From Fistularia commersonii (Eukaryota > Chordata > Actinopteri > Syngnathiformes > Fistulariidae): a stretch of DNA of 64,000 nucleotides. A program made the translations under genes and the position numbers. Below are positions 13,785 through 26,606 of the stretch, in pieces (position 1 is the first letter of the stretch; each line of letters starts with the position of its first letter). The DNA is taken from positions 7,470,501 to 7,534,500 of the forward strand of contig JBBMNZ010000035.1 in the NCBI GenBank assembly GCA_037954325.1, written 5' to 3'. The notes under the pieces were generated by a model that did not search any database, was not told the origin of the DNA, and saw only the letters and a program-made list of their open reading frames with translations.

Positions 13785-14160
13785 AGTCCCTCCCAGGCTT
13801 ACAGACATGGGCTAATTCATGATAATTAATTAGCGTTTTCAACACAGAAACAGTGACCTTCCTCCCAAAGCTCTAATAGCTAAGAAAAATATTTTTTTTG
13901 CAGAAAACTGCAGCGCTCCCCCTCTCACTGCCCCTCTCCCTCCCTCCCTCGCTTCACATGTCCCCAGGCTGGCCTATGTGCACACGCAGGAACACACCAT
14001 GGCCCGCTTTTATGACATTTTCTCCGAATTTCTTGTCGTCTTAAAGAGCACTAATTACAGGCTTAAACATGCGGGCGAATGGGGAGTACGCACACATATA
14101 CACACGCCCACCCTCCCAACTCACTCATCAAGCGAACATAATTAAAGACTTGAGAGAGCT
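13785..14160. promoter_or_regulatory. Homeodomain-site-rich candidate enhancer
   Basis: Unique sequence with a dense AT-rich core at 13812-13835 (CTAATTCATGATAATTAATT, then AGCG). Further TAATTA-type sites follow at about 14050 (ACTAATTACAGG) and 14139 (CATAATTAAAG). Such clustering of overlapping homeodomain sites in non-repetitive DNA is typical of deeply conserved developmental enhancers, but conservation cannot be tested here. Confidence 0.3.
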
Positions 14161-14178
14161 ATGAATGAGTGGGAAGGC

Positions 14179-14194
14179 GGGGGGGGGGGGGGGG
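14179..14194. repeat. Poly-G run
   Basis: Sixteen consecutive G residues. Such runs are error-prone in assembly. Confidence 0.9.
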
Positions 14195-14547
14195 TCAGAG
14201 AAGTGGAGATCATAAGACATGAAAAGGTTTATCTTCAGAGTTGAACATCTTGGAACTTTACGGAGTTGCTCTTTCAGGCTGACGATTCTTTGGTGGAGTC
14301 TAGTGAATGACTTCCCTTAGAAATTGCATGCACTTCACACTGATGCTGGTAGTCCCGATTTTCATTTAAATGTCAAAATGAGAGGGGTTGTAGAGTCATG
14401 TGACTAGCGGAGCTGATAAACCATCCAATCACATTGTGTCAGGTCATGATTGCAACACTGTTAGGTTTTGAGCTGCAATGTGTTGAAGAGAGGCAGAACT
14501 AAACTTTAAGTGGTGAGCTTAAAATTAACATTGCTTTTATTTATGAG

Positions 14548-14586
14548 AACACACGCGTGCGCGCGCACACACGCGCACACAGACAC
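14548..14586. repeat. Alternating purine-pyrimidine tract
   Basis: Mixed AC/GC/GT alternation (ACACACGCGTGCGCGCGCAC and onward). This composition favours Z-DNA. Confidence 0.75.
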
Positions 14587-15254
14587 GAAAAGAAAGTAAA
14601 AACAAACACAGGGAACGATAATACAGTGTAGATTCAACTTGAGGCAACTCCTCTGCGGGTTCAAGTTGCAGCGCCGTTTCAGAGTCGACAAAAACAAAAC
14701 ATGAGCAGAGACTTGCTGACTACAGCTGCGCGGCAGCACAAGCAGGGCGTACAAAAGCACACAAACGCATCCCGACTGTTGCCATATGGATCTAAATGCT
14801 GAACAGGAAGAAAGTTTACTTTACCTGTCAGCAGGCTGGATGAAAATGGCTATAAAGTGCGTTCTGGAAAAACACCACGGCAGTCAAACTTTGCAGAGAA
14901 AATCTTTTGCAATACACGATAAACCGGAATGTATCAACAGCAATTTCTACTTCTCTACGGCCATAAATCAACGTAAACTCTCCACCTTTAAAATATTCAA
15001 TTGGTTACAAATTTGACACAGAGTTTTACAAATAAATGTATTCAATTAATCAAACATCACTGACTCTGATTAGTTACACAACATGACAGAGAGTGAGAAA
15101 AACCTGTGCTTCAAGCTTTAATCTATATGTAATATTGGATAAATGATAGCATTCACCTACACATCATGTGAATGTTTATATACATTTCTGGTAATGTTAT
15201 CACTTCCAATCAAATAGTCAAGTCATCTTTTACTCCAAGATTCTGTCCCTTAGA

Positions 15255-15276
15255 GTCCATGTCATTTGACATGGAC
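15255..15276. repeat. Short perfect palindrome
   Basis: A ten-base arm, GTCCATGTCA, and its exact inverse TGACATGGAC are separated by two bases. No flanking element was recognised. Confidence 0.7.
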
Positions 15277-15990
15277 AAAACTCCTCCATGGCAATCCAGG
15301 AAATAGAAAATCCGGTATGATATGCATCCAGATGCAGTCCATTTTCAGTGAATTACATGAAAAAAAATTTTTTGGCTTAATAACCTAAGTGACATGAAGT
15401 ACTCCCTGCGAGGCGGTTCTGGGTACTTTTTTCTCACCACACCGTGGACGGAAATAACTGAGGAAAATCTTTATCAATGGAAACTGTCAGTCATCCCTGA
15501 TACACATCATATTACACAGAACCAAAACCAAAAAGTAATCTGCTGGGATGAAAAGTCCAATTATGGCACCGTTTAATGTTTTGTAGTTTGCTTCTGCTCC
15601 ATCAGAAGCATACAAGTACTGTTTTTCAAAATATCATTTCATTATTTCTGAATATTTGACAAAGGTATGTCTACTGTATCAGTATCAGCCACACTTCCTC
15701 ACTACAGTGCCATGGCAGTAGCCCCGCCTCCACCCTGACACAACGCTGCTCTGTCTCTCGGTTGTTACAAATCTGGTATGGCCTTTCGTCAACTTATGCT
15801 GGGGTTTGCACCTTAAAATTTTTAATACCACCTCACATCTGAAGATTAGTTTTGAGAGCTTTAAGTCTCAGCCTAGTCGCACGATAGTCTGAGACTCAGG
15901 ACTGTTGATCCTACATTTAAAGACTTTGAAAAGTTTCATGGAAAACTACAACTTCTTTACCCATCATGCAATGTTTTCCTCATGCTGGCA

Positions 15991-16447
15991 CCAGGTTTCC
16001 GGTTTCTTGTTTTGTTGGAGCTCATCTATTGGTCGTTGATTCAGTCTTTCCGGCCACGTAACAAAAAGACATGATAACATCAAACACGTTTGATATTGTC
16101 CTTAACCCCAAGACCTACGACTGTGTTGAGACTGTATGACTACCACTTAATGACCGAGATGACCCGAGACCCCAGTAATTCTTACACCTTCTGATTTTCC
16201 AGTTGCAGACTTAAAACTGGCAGTCGTAAGGAAATCGTCGGGAAATAAGACGTAAGACTCGAGTCGCAGTGTGCTCCCGTCATCTCATTTGTCAAGTGAG
16301 GGTAGTCTATCTGTCTTTTCCTTGACTTGGGATTACGCCAATATCAAATATGTTTGACGTTAACACAAGTCTCAGCGTTACATCACCGTAAAGTCTGACT
16401 AAACAGCCAATAGATGAGCTCCAACAAAACCGAAAAAAAAGACCTGG
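15991..16447. mobile_element. Imperfect long inverted repeat (foldback/MITE-like element)
   Basis: The left arm (15991-16174) and the right arm (16266-16447) are imperfect inverse copies of each other, with a loop of about 90 bases. The best-matched part is a 23-base perfect stretch (16010-16032 against 16407-16429). Pairing continues through TTTGATATTG (left) against CAATATCAAA (right) and through GAGATGAC-type blocks toward the loop. No protein is encoded. The sequence just left, ACTACAACTTCTTTACCCATC, resembles motifs often seen in vertebrate non-autonomous DNA transposons (recollection, not verified). It could be a foldback DNA transposon or an inverted duplication of a SINE-like unit. 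Confidence 0.6.
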
Positions 16448-16647
16448 TAGACAAACAGTTGACAGAGCGGTATTGGCAGCAGAGACGGTATTTGTTAGCA
16501 GAATGGATGAACGGCAACGGCGATGGACGCCCCTTTCAGTATGGAGCATCCAGGAAGGGAAGTGGATGGTGGAGCTGTGGGCATAACAGCCCAGCTCGTA
16601 CGATGTAAACACTCCAAACGTATCACGGGCAAGTAGAGAAAGACAAG

Positions 16648-16676
16648 CAATAATAATAATAATAATAATAATAATA
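16648..16676. repeat. (TAA)n microsatellite
   Basis: About nine TAA/AAT units. Confidence 0.95.
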
Positions 16677-16814
16677 CATTTTATTGATGGCACCTTATTG
16701 ATGTTGGAAATGTTTTTATTTATTTTTTTATTTTACCTTCATTTTGTAGTTTAGTTTATAAATATTAAATATAGTTCATATTTATTTTATATATTCATAG
16801 ATGTTCATCTGCTA

Positions 16815-16893
16815 TAGGTTGCCATGCGATCCCTTGTGCCCTCCGATTGTCCCTAGGGTACAAATAAAATTTCTCTGATTCTGATTCTTGGAC
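16815..16893 (+). mobile_element. LINE 3' tail-like remnant
   Basis: Ends in AAATTTCTCTGATTCTGATT following an AATAAA signal. CTGATT repeats of this sort close the 3' end of CR1/L2-clade LINEs (Rex1 type) in fish. No coding part is seen, so only a short 5'-truncated copy is proposed. Confidence 0.4.
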
Positions 16894-17989
16894 TGAAATA
16901 GCATTATAGGATGAAAATTGTAGGATGTCAGCTCAGCATTAGTTATCCTTTCCATACGGCTGTAGCAGACTAATGTAAAATAAAATAAAATAAAAACAGA
17001 ACTGCTATTTAGCCAGACAATTTGTTTTCTGGAAATTTTTTATCAAGGAAATGTTTAAGATATTAGTTTGCCATCACATATAACATATTTAGCAAAACAC
17101 AGCAAGAGCCAAAAGTCAAGCAAAGGGAATTGTACAAAGGGAAAAGGAATTCAAATTTAGCATCTCCAAGACAATAGAGAATTTCTGTTTATTTTTCTTC
17201 TGTTAAAATATCATTTTATTTGGAAATATTTAAGACATGCTTTTTTGAGTGTCTGATTTTTAAAGAATAATTGGTGCAGCTAATACTGATGTGGATTAAC
17301 GACATATCTTTGGTATTGATGCTTTGCTGCTTGAAGTCCCAATGCTGGTTTACAGTAGACATAAACTTAACTTTTCATCTTACACTTCAGTATTACATTG
17401 CTCTTCCTAAACAGCCGTGCAGTGCAGCCGGCAGCCAAACGATTGGAAAGTACCGAGTACAACAAATAAATAAAGTTAAACGATCATTCCGTTATTTTGA
17501 TTCCTGCATTTTCTATTAGTGAATAATTAACTGCTATAACGCTTTCATTTGTTGATCTATTTTGAAAAGGAGAGAAAGAAAAAAAATTTCTACCAGCCAG
17601 AATGTGAAAAGACAGGCAAAATATTAGCTGCCATCTGGTTTAATTTTTTTTTTTTTTAAACCCTCAGGTACCACCTCCAGGCAGTTTTTTTAATTCAACG
17701 TACCACGGTATTAAGCAGGACCTGTATCAGCATACTGTATTGTCAACATCAAACTCACACTGGGTATGTGCCAGAAATAAAAGCACCAATACAGTCGTCC
17801 CCAAAAGCAATACAAGTTCAAAGTCGTGTCCTTTTTTTGTTTTGTTTTGTAGTATATTTTATCAAACTTGGAAATCCCGACAGAGATATCAAGACTAGAA
17901 GGTTTTCAGGTTGGGTCTCCACTTGAAGAGCCTTGGATATGAAAGCTGAGACATATTTTTTTTCTTTTTAAAATTGTTCTCCTTGTCAA

Positions 17990-18175
17990 GTTTTTCATTA
18001 AACTGCTATGTCTGTTGACCCCACCTCTGCTTCATGTTTGCATCACTATCACTATTTTTAGCCCTCTCTTTCGCAGATAAGGAGCCTATTAATAGACCCC
18101 CTTTATTTTGTCCAATAAGAGGACTCTGTGTGAGGAGAATGAAAGCATCACAGAGATTCACACACCTCCCACTTG
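17990..18175. promoter_or_regulatory. Candidate enhancer with MEF2 and GATA sites
   Basis: Unique sequence with a perfect MEF2-type site (CTATTTTTAG, 18052-18061), a GATA site (AGATAA, 18075-18080) 14 bases on, and CCTATTAATAG plus CCAATAAG close by. This is a motif-based inference only. Confidence 0.3.
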
Positions 18176-18189
18176 GCTCCCAGCCCACC

Positions 18190-18360
18190 CACCCCCCCCC
18201 CGCTCCCATCCCATACTCCCATCAGGTTAGGCCCACCCTCCACTCTTTTGCTTTACCCTCCAATCCCACCGCCCTCCCCAGCTGTACGAACTGCTGGCGT
18301 GGAGCCCATAGCTCCAGTGGAAACTCTACACACAGGAAGAGATTCACCCCCCCCCCCCCA
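18190..18360. repeat. C-rich low-complexity stretch
   Basis: Several C runs, the longest at 18348-18359, within pyrimidine-rich sequence. Pro-rich frames across it are not considered genes. Confidence 0.75.
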
Positions 18361-18685
18361 ACACGCACACACAAAACACACTTGCGTGCTTAAAGTCAGT
18401 AATCAAAAGAGACAGTAAAGATTCAGTATGACGCGTATTGTAAGGCTAAGTGTCTACAAACAGTCTAATACCCAATATTACCCCGCTGCTCTTATACACT
18501 GACGGACTTACAGAAGGAGAGACTTACAGATGGACTGATTACATTTTTCCCCTTCCTGACATCTTCCCCTTTAAAAAAAAGGAGGACATTACATAATTCT
18601 CCAATACTTCCTCACTAAGCCGAGAGCACTCTGGTGTTTTATCAGACACACACACTCATACACACGTACGCACAGGCGCGCGCAT

Positions 18686-18686
<1 letters not shown>

Positions 18687-18773
<87 letters not shown>
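18687..18773. repeat. (CA)n microsatellite, about 43 units
   Basis: One of the longest dinucleotide runs in the window. It is preceded by a GCGCGC-containing segment. Confidence 0.97.
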
Positions 18774-18776
<3 letters not shown>

Positions 18777-19132
18777 ACATATCCAAGCAGACAGGCAGCC
18801 TGTTCAGGCTGTCTGCATCACAGTCACTATGACAACAGCAGGAGAACAATCCACAAAAACAGCCACTTGGGAGGGAAGGGGTGGGGGTGCAGAGGGAGAG
18901 ACAGACAGACAAAGACAGAGAGAGAGAGAGTTGGGGGGGGGCATAAACACATGAGCTAATAGGGAGCTCATGTGTACGTGCAGCTGAACCCACCATGGCT
19001 GGGTGCCATTTCATTGGCGATCCCCAGGTTAGTTTTGCATACCTGCTCTATTCAGGAACAGCACATTCTCACAAAGTGGAATTAAATTTGGCCCACCGGG
19101 TTAATAGATGCCTCAACTGAGACCCAATAGGA

Positions 19133-19140
19133 TGACGTCA
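19133..19140. promoter_or_regulatory. Candidate cAMP response element
   Basis: The full palindromic CRE TGACGTCA lies in unique sequence, with CCAAT (19122-19126 region) about eight bases to the left. Motif only. Confidence 0.3.
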
Positions 19141-19399
19141 GAGTGGACAATTTCTCTGAGGCACAAAAAAAAAACCAACAAAAAAAAACAGGAAAAAGAA
19201 GTCAGCAGCACTATATGAAATGTTTGGGCCTTTGTGTCTGATCATGCCTGATTATAGAGTGCAAAATGAAAAGGATGAAGACCAAACACTGTGGCTGTCT
19301 GACCACTCTAGACCAAGGCATTAAAAGCTGAAACTTTTAAAAATCTGCATGATACAAAGCTTAAATTTGGGTAAAGCCATAATTCTTTTTTCTTCCCAT

Positions 19400-19626
19400 C
19401 GGCAGCCTGCCTCATAAATAATGCCCCGGTACCCCATTGACACTGTACCAACCCCCTCTAATGCACTTCCTTCCACAACAAACCACAATCTTCCAGATCT
19501 CGCCTGTATTTTTCACTTCTTTAATGCCTATTACATGTTTTCTGTTTAGCACCGTCAACCAAAGCAAATCGCTTGCAGTTGCAAAATAACTTGATGAATA
19601 AAGCAATTCTGATTCCGATTCTGATT
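19400..19626 (+). mobile_element. LINE 3' end-like remnant (CR1/L2 type)
   Basis: A 3'-UTR-like segment with ACTGTACCAACCCCCTCTAA, then AATAAAGCAATTCTGATTCC and another TTCTGATT unit at the end. The arrangement AATAAA followed by CTGATT repeats is that of the fish Rex1/L2-like LINE 3' terminus. It is 5'-truncated and no reverse transcriptase is present. Confidence 0.42.
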
Positions 19627-21397
19627 GTTAATCAAAGTGCCAAACCAGCACCTGCACGGCCAAACTGTGGCCACAGGGAGCAACTCTGGCAACTCTATGC
19701 TTGCCTTAAATCAAGGTAATTGTAAACATGTATAAATGAGCGAAATGTTTCATGGAATTGGTAAAAATCCCTTTAACTTTGGATTTTCAGAAAGCAACGT
19801 ACACATTCCTTGGAAAATTGCATCATAATCAATCTTTTGCATTGGAACAGTCACTATGGCAAACTAATACTAAAAGACAAGAACTGTACAAGAAAACCAC
19901 TGTTTCTCTTATTTACTGAAAACCATGCCTGACACAGCTGAGACCAGCAGTGATGTAACACAAATTTGAAATAAAATAAAAAAAAAGATTGGAAAAAAAA
20001 AAAAAAAAAAGCGGAGGAAACCAGGCTGGGCCGGAGACAGCAGGATACGAAAAGCAAGTGAATTGTGTAAATACTTGAAAAGACCGAGTTCATAGAGGTT
20101 GTAAAAGGGTTAATAGTTCCATTAGCATCTATTTTTGAAAACTGGAAACACTTATCGGGAATCGGAAAGAGTTAGTCAATATTGGTGCCCTGTCTTTGCA
20201 TTAGTATAAAATAAATTACCAAGAAAAATACCTTTTACTCTGACTTATGGTTTTTACCGAGTGCTATGTAACATGAAATATATATTTGAGTTCTCCATAC
20301 GTCAGGCCATTATTGTGCTGTTTTGACACAAAAATCCATCCTTTAGCATGTAATGTTTTGACTCCTGACGGAGGTTGACATGGATTATTTGAATCTCTGA
20401 GTCATCGCACCGAACAGCACATGTGCACTTCAACATCCTCTTCGGTTGAAGCCCTGCGCAGCAGGACTGCCACGGAACCAAACAGGTGGCTGAGCTGTCA
20501 ACAGGCAAAGACTGTTTGTGCCAAACCACAACTTGCCCAAACAAGCTCGGTCTGCCAGGCAAACGAAAATAAATCCACCATTTTAACATGACATTTGTGA
20601 CTCTTTGGCATCACTCGGTCTGAAACTGGGAGAAGTGCAAACCAAGAGGCAATGGCTTGGAAAATATACTGATGATGTTCCAAACTATTAAGTGGATGTG
20701 CACCTCCAATAGCTGACAGTCAGGGTCCTCGAGGGGCTCTCATTGTTATGTTTTGTTCAGCAGTCATTAAGTATCCATTAAAAACCCAATGGCTCCTTAA
20801 CTGTCAGTGAGCCAAAAATAAAACCAAAAATCCTAGACTTGCTGTTTCTTCCAACTGGAAAAAGTGACAATTACGAAGCTTGATCACTGCTCTTCCCTGC
20901 CTTCGGAGGAAGTGTTGAAACGGTTATAACTTTTTACAGGCTGAAAGTTTGTGTTGTTTTCTTTTTCAGACCCTGTCTTTGAAGAGTTCCAGTGGAGCTT
21001 TGAGCCGCTAACTCCACAAAGCACACTTGACAAAAATCATACCACGTCTGACCCAAATCTGCTCGAAGTCTTCAAGGAAATGTAGTTTCTTCCTTGGCTA
21101 TTTTTTGATTCCGCTCGCTCGTCTCCCGATGCACTGAAGTGAACAGTTTGTGACAACGTGGAGAGGGGTAAACATCTGCCCCTCCACACTCTGCGGTCTC
21201 AGGCTGGAGGACACTGGATGACAGGTTGGGTGGGGGGTTCAGGCTGGAGAGCACAGAAGAACCAAATGGAGGAAGGGGGAATGAAAATAAAGACGGACGG
21301 CAAATGAAAAATAGGGAAATACGGGGTGCCGGAGAATTAAAAGAAAAAAACAATACATGACAATGTTCTACGAGAAAGTGAGAAGGCCAGGGCACAT

Positions 21398-21612
21398 TGT
21401 GGAGTTTGTATGTTCTCTCAATGTCTGGGTGCGTTTCCTCCAGGTTCTTCAGTTGCCCCTCACAGTCCACAAACAGGCAGAGGGTCAACTAGAGGCCCTA
21501 ATTGCCGAGACATGTGAATGAGACAGTGAACACTTGTATAGTATGTCTTTATATGTGTCCCTCCCATGATCCTGAGTGCATAATTGTGATATAGATAATA
21601 AATGAATGAGTG
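21398..21612 (+). mobile_element. SINE fragment (tRNA-SINE family A body), plus orientation
   Basis: Reads TGTGGAGTTTGTATGTTCTC, then GGTGCGTTTCCTCC and CACAGTCCAC, and ends near AATAAATGAATGAG. This is the inverse of the body seen in the minus-strand copies at 24.5, 44.3 and 60.8 kb (TTTTGGACTGTGGGAAGAAACC). The tRNA-like head is missing. Confidence 0.6.
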
Positions 21613-24493
21613 AAAGGAATATCACATTTTGGGCTTAAAGCAAAAAGACGGATATAGTATTGATGAATTATCACCCCAGGAACCAAAGTGGACGGGTGAG
21701 GTTTCTGCTCGACTCACGTGTCGTTGGCTTCAAGGTTCACTGGTCAGACTTTCAAAGGAAAGCAAAAACAAACGAACATAAAAGTTAAATAGAAAGAAAT
21801 TAACTGAAAATTAGGGGGGAAAAGGAACAATTTTTCATCTGCATTGGAAGATGAATATCCATGCACTCATTTTGTATCTTGCACTTGATTCTGATTCAAC
21901 TTTATGTAATTGAAGTTAAAACCAACCGGAACTGTGTGATTTGTGTTGAATATTGACATCAACAATGACATCCAAAACCAACAGGGTTTCTAATGTCTTC
22001 ATCCTCTTGCTGGGATTTACAAAATGACTAAATGGTCTGTTTTTTCATCTCAAAAACACCGAACTGCAAGTTGATGCCCAGTTCTCTGCGCCTCCTTGGT
22101 TGTGATCATTGCTGCTGCCGCTGCTATTTTAGGAACCATTCAGGAAGTGATGTTCCGAAAGGCTGCTACAGAAGCAAACGGCACAGCACGACAACAAGTG
22201 CGTGTGAATGTGGGGAGGGGAGGTGACCTAAGGGTTTAGGACCGAGGGATGGGGGACATTACACAAAATCAGAGAGCTTCTCCGTGGACACAAAATCTTT
22301 ACGTTTACTTCAGCGCGGTTATTTGAACAAGGTCGTGATGTGTACATACAGTACATGTAAGTAATAGATTTCTATTGATTTCCCAAGTGTTAGTTCTGGC
22401 ACTCCAGTGCCTACAAACTCCTATTCAGTTGAATCGGTCGCCTCTGAGGCGAACAGGACAGTGCGTGGCAGAGACCTTGCACCATCGAAAGTAAAAACAT
22501 GACTGAGGATGTGTGACTCATAAGGTGAGGGAAGTTTGTCAACAACATTCATTTTGGTGACAGGCGTGTAATGATACAGTAGACATGCATGTTGCCTTTC
22601 CATCCAATGTACCAGGTTTACTGTGATATGCAGTAGATATCTAACAAAAAGAAAGGGAAAAATTTTAATTTTTTAAAATGTATTGTATTAAAAATGTATT
22701 TACTTTTTTTTTTGTTGTTTTTTGTACTAATGTTGAAAACTACGTCAGTTTTGTTCATTTTTTTCCCCTTCAAATTATCCACTCGACTTACTTCAAACAT
22801 TAACAATTTTCTAGAGCTTACAGGCGTCTCTAATCGACCCCCTTTGTTGAAAGGAGTTTGAGACGTGAAAACTGAAGGGAAAGCCGGTACAAACTCAAAT
22901 AAAAAAAGGAAAACATATAATTCCAAGTTTCTAAAGTTCCTTAAGTATAACTATGCATGGAAGTCATATACAAACAAAGGGGGGGATGTTTCAAAACAAG
23001 TGTCTGTGTGCGAGAGAGAAAAAAAAATCTGCCGACATGGACGACGACTTTTTGCGTGATGTCCAGCTTTGTGAAAGAGTTCGTAGACATTCCTGGTTGT
23101 CGTGAGAGTCAATGTGCTTTAGATAACTTGTCGAACATGTTCTGATCTGTGCAACACATGATATCCTCTCCACCACTGTCATCACTCCATCCTCCATCCG
23201 GATCACTCTGCGGTATTATCATATAATGTGTTTTCTTTCCTCCTGCATTGCAGCCACTGTGGCACAATTACCCTGGATGCTGCACTAATGGTTATTGATG
23301 CAACTACCCCCTCACACAAACATATATACAGGCATGCACAACACACACACACACACATACAATCATAAAAAATTCATGATTCTGCCTTATTAGGAAGGTG
23401 TGTGTCGAGGATGGGGAAGGGAGGGAGCAGGGTGGAGGGTATCTGACCAGCCCTTGGATGAAAAATAAATGTCATTCAAAAAAAGGAGGAGGGGAGACAG
23501 GGCAGATGATGCAGGCCTCGACACGTCACTCAATGTTGCACAAAGAAAAGCGTGGATGTTTGGTGGCAGATGAATGTAAAGCCACACTTCGACTTGACCC
23601 ACCTGCCACAGAAGAGATTCACGAACATAGTCGTGTGTGTGTGTGTGTGTCTGTGTTGCTGGAGTCTGTGTGGTAATTCCCTCTTAGCGTGGGATTTCTC
23701 CCCGCAACCGACCTGCGCTGAGAGAGCTTTAGAGTGCTAAGCCAGCTAGCTGGGACTGAACCTGGGATCACTGGAGACAAGCAGCTAGAGATGGAGGTGG
23801 GGAGGAAGAGCGAAAGGGAGGGAGGGAGGAAGGAGTGGGCTGGAGCGCTAGAAAAGTTAGGGTGGGTTTGACTGATCGGAAGGAAAGAGGGGAGGGAAGA
23901 TTACAAAGGGGAAGCATCAAAGGTCAAACGGAGGTAGCACTGGACGGATGAGGACGAGACTCACACTGAGGCAAAGGGGGAGATTTTACGAATCCTGAAT
24001 TTGAATTATCAAAACACTGTTGTTTGCGGAGAAGATTTTATGCTGAACTGCGGGGGAGGTGGCGGGGTGGGAGGAGGGTTACTGATTACTAATCTTTACT
24101 GGGCTCAAAACAAAGCAGAAAGTGAAAGGTCACTGGATTGCGGTCATTATCAAGAAATTTGACAGCAGGCGTAGAAAAGGGAAGTCATATTTCTTCATGA
24201 GAGGGACAATGCAGAGCCACCATCCCTGCTATCTCTGTTGAATCATACACCAGAAACAAGGCACAAATAAATGAATGAGTCTGCTTCTGTCCAACTTCTA
24301 CTCACACATGCACACCATGCACATACATGCACACACCGCCTAGTCATTTTACTCCGTCTACTCAATGTAAGCTTTTTTTTCTATGTTTTTCTGCCTTTTT
24401 TCTGTTGTTTGTTAAAATTGTCATGGATTTTAGGGTGTGGCTACCAATCTACAGGTGGTATCTCTGCAGTAACCCCTTACAATTTTGATCTAG

Positions 24494-24808
24494 TCATTAT
24501 CTATGTTTATAGTTGGAATGGAGCCTAGCCCAGCAGGCGAGGTTCCCCCCGGACCGGTCGCCGGTGGATCACGGTGCCACGTGAAGAGACAAATAAGTTC
24601 ATGTGATCATTCGCACATCAAGGCAATTTGGGGTCTCCAATGAACCTACTGAATGCTTTTGGACTGCGAGAGGAGACCAGATGAAACCCAGGAAGTTAGG
24701 AGGAGAATATTATATTATAATACATCACACAGATCGGCCCCCTGTTGGAAACGCAACAGGGACCTTCTTACAGTGAGGCGGAAGTGCGAACCACTGAGCC
24801 AACATCGC
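24494..24808 (-). mobile_element. tRNA-derived SINE, family A
   Basis: The body contains GAATGCTTTTGGACTGCGAG and ACCCAGGAAG. Its right end (the 5' head on the minus strand) carries CTTCTTACAGTGAGGC and GTGCGAACCACTGAGCC, the inverse of a tRNA-like A-box region. Shares order and spacing with the copies at 44.3 and 60.8 kb. Diverged, with an inserted AT-rich patch near 24710-24725. Confidence 0.65.
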
Positions 24809-24903
24809 AAACATTTTTTAAGTCTTTATTTTTCAACGCCTTTTCACTGTATCTCTCGCTGATTAAAAATAGGAAATATCATCTTAAGATTTCAGTCTTA
24901 AAA

Positions 24904-24906
<3 letters not shown>

Positions 24907-24939
<33 letters not shown>
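24907..24939. repeat. (TA)n microsatellite
   Basis: About 16 TA units; self-complementary. Confidence 0.95.
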
Positions 24940-24941
<2 letters not shown>

Positions 24942-26606
24942 CTCACTTCAATCATCACTCATTACAACACACTGAGTAGCATTAAACTGAAGAATTCAAA
25001 ATCCAATTGGAATTAGCAGAGAATGAATGATGTGAAAAGAACAGAGGATTCTCTTGAAAAGAGAGTCATGAAGATAAAAAGACTTTGGTCAAATACTTTT
25101 CAAAAAGTCCAAAGTGTAAAATCATCCCACAAATAAAGTTTAAACATTTAATTGAGGGTCTGATCCCCTCCAACAGTTCGTCTTGCATCACGATGGGCTT
25201 CACGCTGCTTTTTTTCAGATTCAGAAATTATATTCGTCCTGTGTTGGAGTGTTTCTTTTTGACCACAGAAAAAGTAAGGCTGGTCATTTCAGTGATTCTA
25301 AAGTTTTAAATATTGAAGATTTTCTTCTGGATTTTTTTTTTTTCACTTTGTTGGAATGTCACACATTGGTCTCTTGTTTTAGGTTATTTCCATGCTGACA
25401 TTTAGGTTTGACTTCAGTACTGTCACTTCCTAACGATTTTGAAAGCAAAGGATTCAATGAAAAAGAACAAACAAATAAATATCAGCTACAATGCAGTATT
25501 TGTGCCGACTGGATTTGTCAAAAAAAAAAATTGATGACGATATTATTTAAAAGCACGCAATAATTTTGTAAACTGTGAAAGGTAATTCAAGAATAAACCT
25601 CAGTCCCTTAGATTATATCCCAAACAGATATTGATACTGCCTCATATTGCTAGAATGGTTAGTGTTTGTGTGTGGCTTTAACCGAAATCTTCCAGAATGA
25701 AAGTAAATAAATAATCATACATTAAATGTTTTATAAATGATTGTTTGGAAATTTCAGTGTGGGAGAAGAAATAGTGGCACAATGTCATATATCTATGGGC
25801 ACATTCATAAGACTCACACACACAGACATACACTCCATTTGGATCACAGAAAACCTTAGCATCCCTGATAACAACCTCATCCATATTTTATCATTTTTGC
25901 TCTTGTGTGCTTGTAAGGAAGGATGAGGAGTGAAAGGAACAAAGATGGCCTCCCACCATTCCGGAATCAATAATGTAAAACGGTAAGCTGCCGTTCAGAT
26001 GCTTCTCTAATACTGGGCTATCGATTGTATCAAGAGCGCACGTTAGCAGCCGTCTAACAAAATCCAAACAAAAGGGCAGTGCCGGCACGCTTGAGGTGAT
26101 GAAAACCCACTACATCAAACAGGTTAATAGAGGTTTGTATTGTTATAAAACTGCCATAAGTGCAGTGAATAATGGTGAGTGCGTTATCACAACTTTGCCA
26201 ACACTCAGAAACTAAACTTATTGTGTTTCAAGTGGGAGGCCTGACAGGTAACGTGCATGGTACTCGGAAACACTGTGAAACTGAAGTGTGTGCATTAAGT
26301 GCATTTTGAAGTTCATTTGTGAGCTGTTAAAAACACTTATTTGACAGGCAAAAGTAGAGGCAGGTTACTTTGCCACTGGGGTATCAAACCACCACACCTT
26401 CCCCGCACTGTCAGCCATCAAACACATTGGACAATGTGATCAAACTGAAGAAAGCTTGCAAAAATGTTTAAAAAGCACATAAACTTAAAAATGTCATAGC
26501 ACAGCCTATATAAATGCAAGGTCTCCACAAAAACTTTTTGCATCATCTGATTCTTAAGTTCAAACAAAGAGTGTTTAATTGTATTATTAGTCCCTAACCT
26601 CTACTA

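Noticed and set aside
18589..19014. Minus-strand Cys/Val-rich 141-codon frame
   Set aside because: Mostly translation of the long CA microsatellite.
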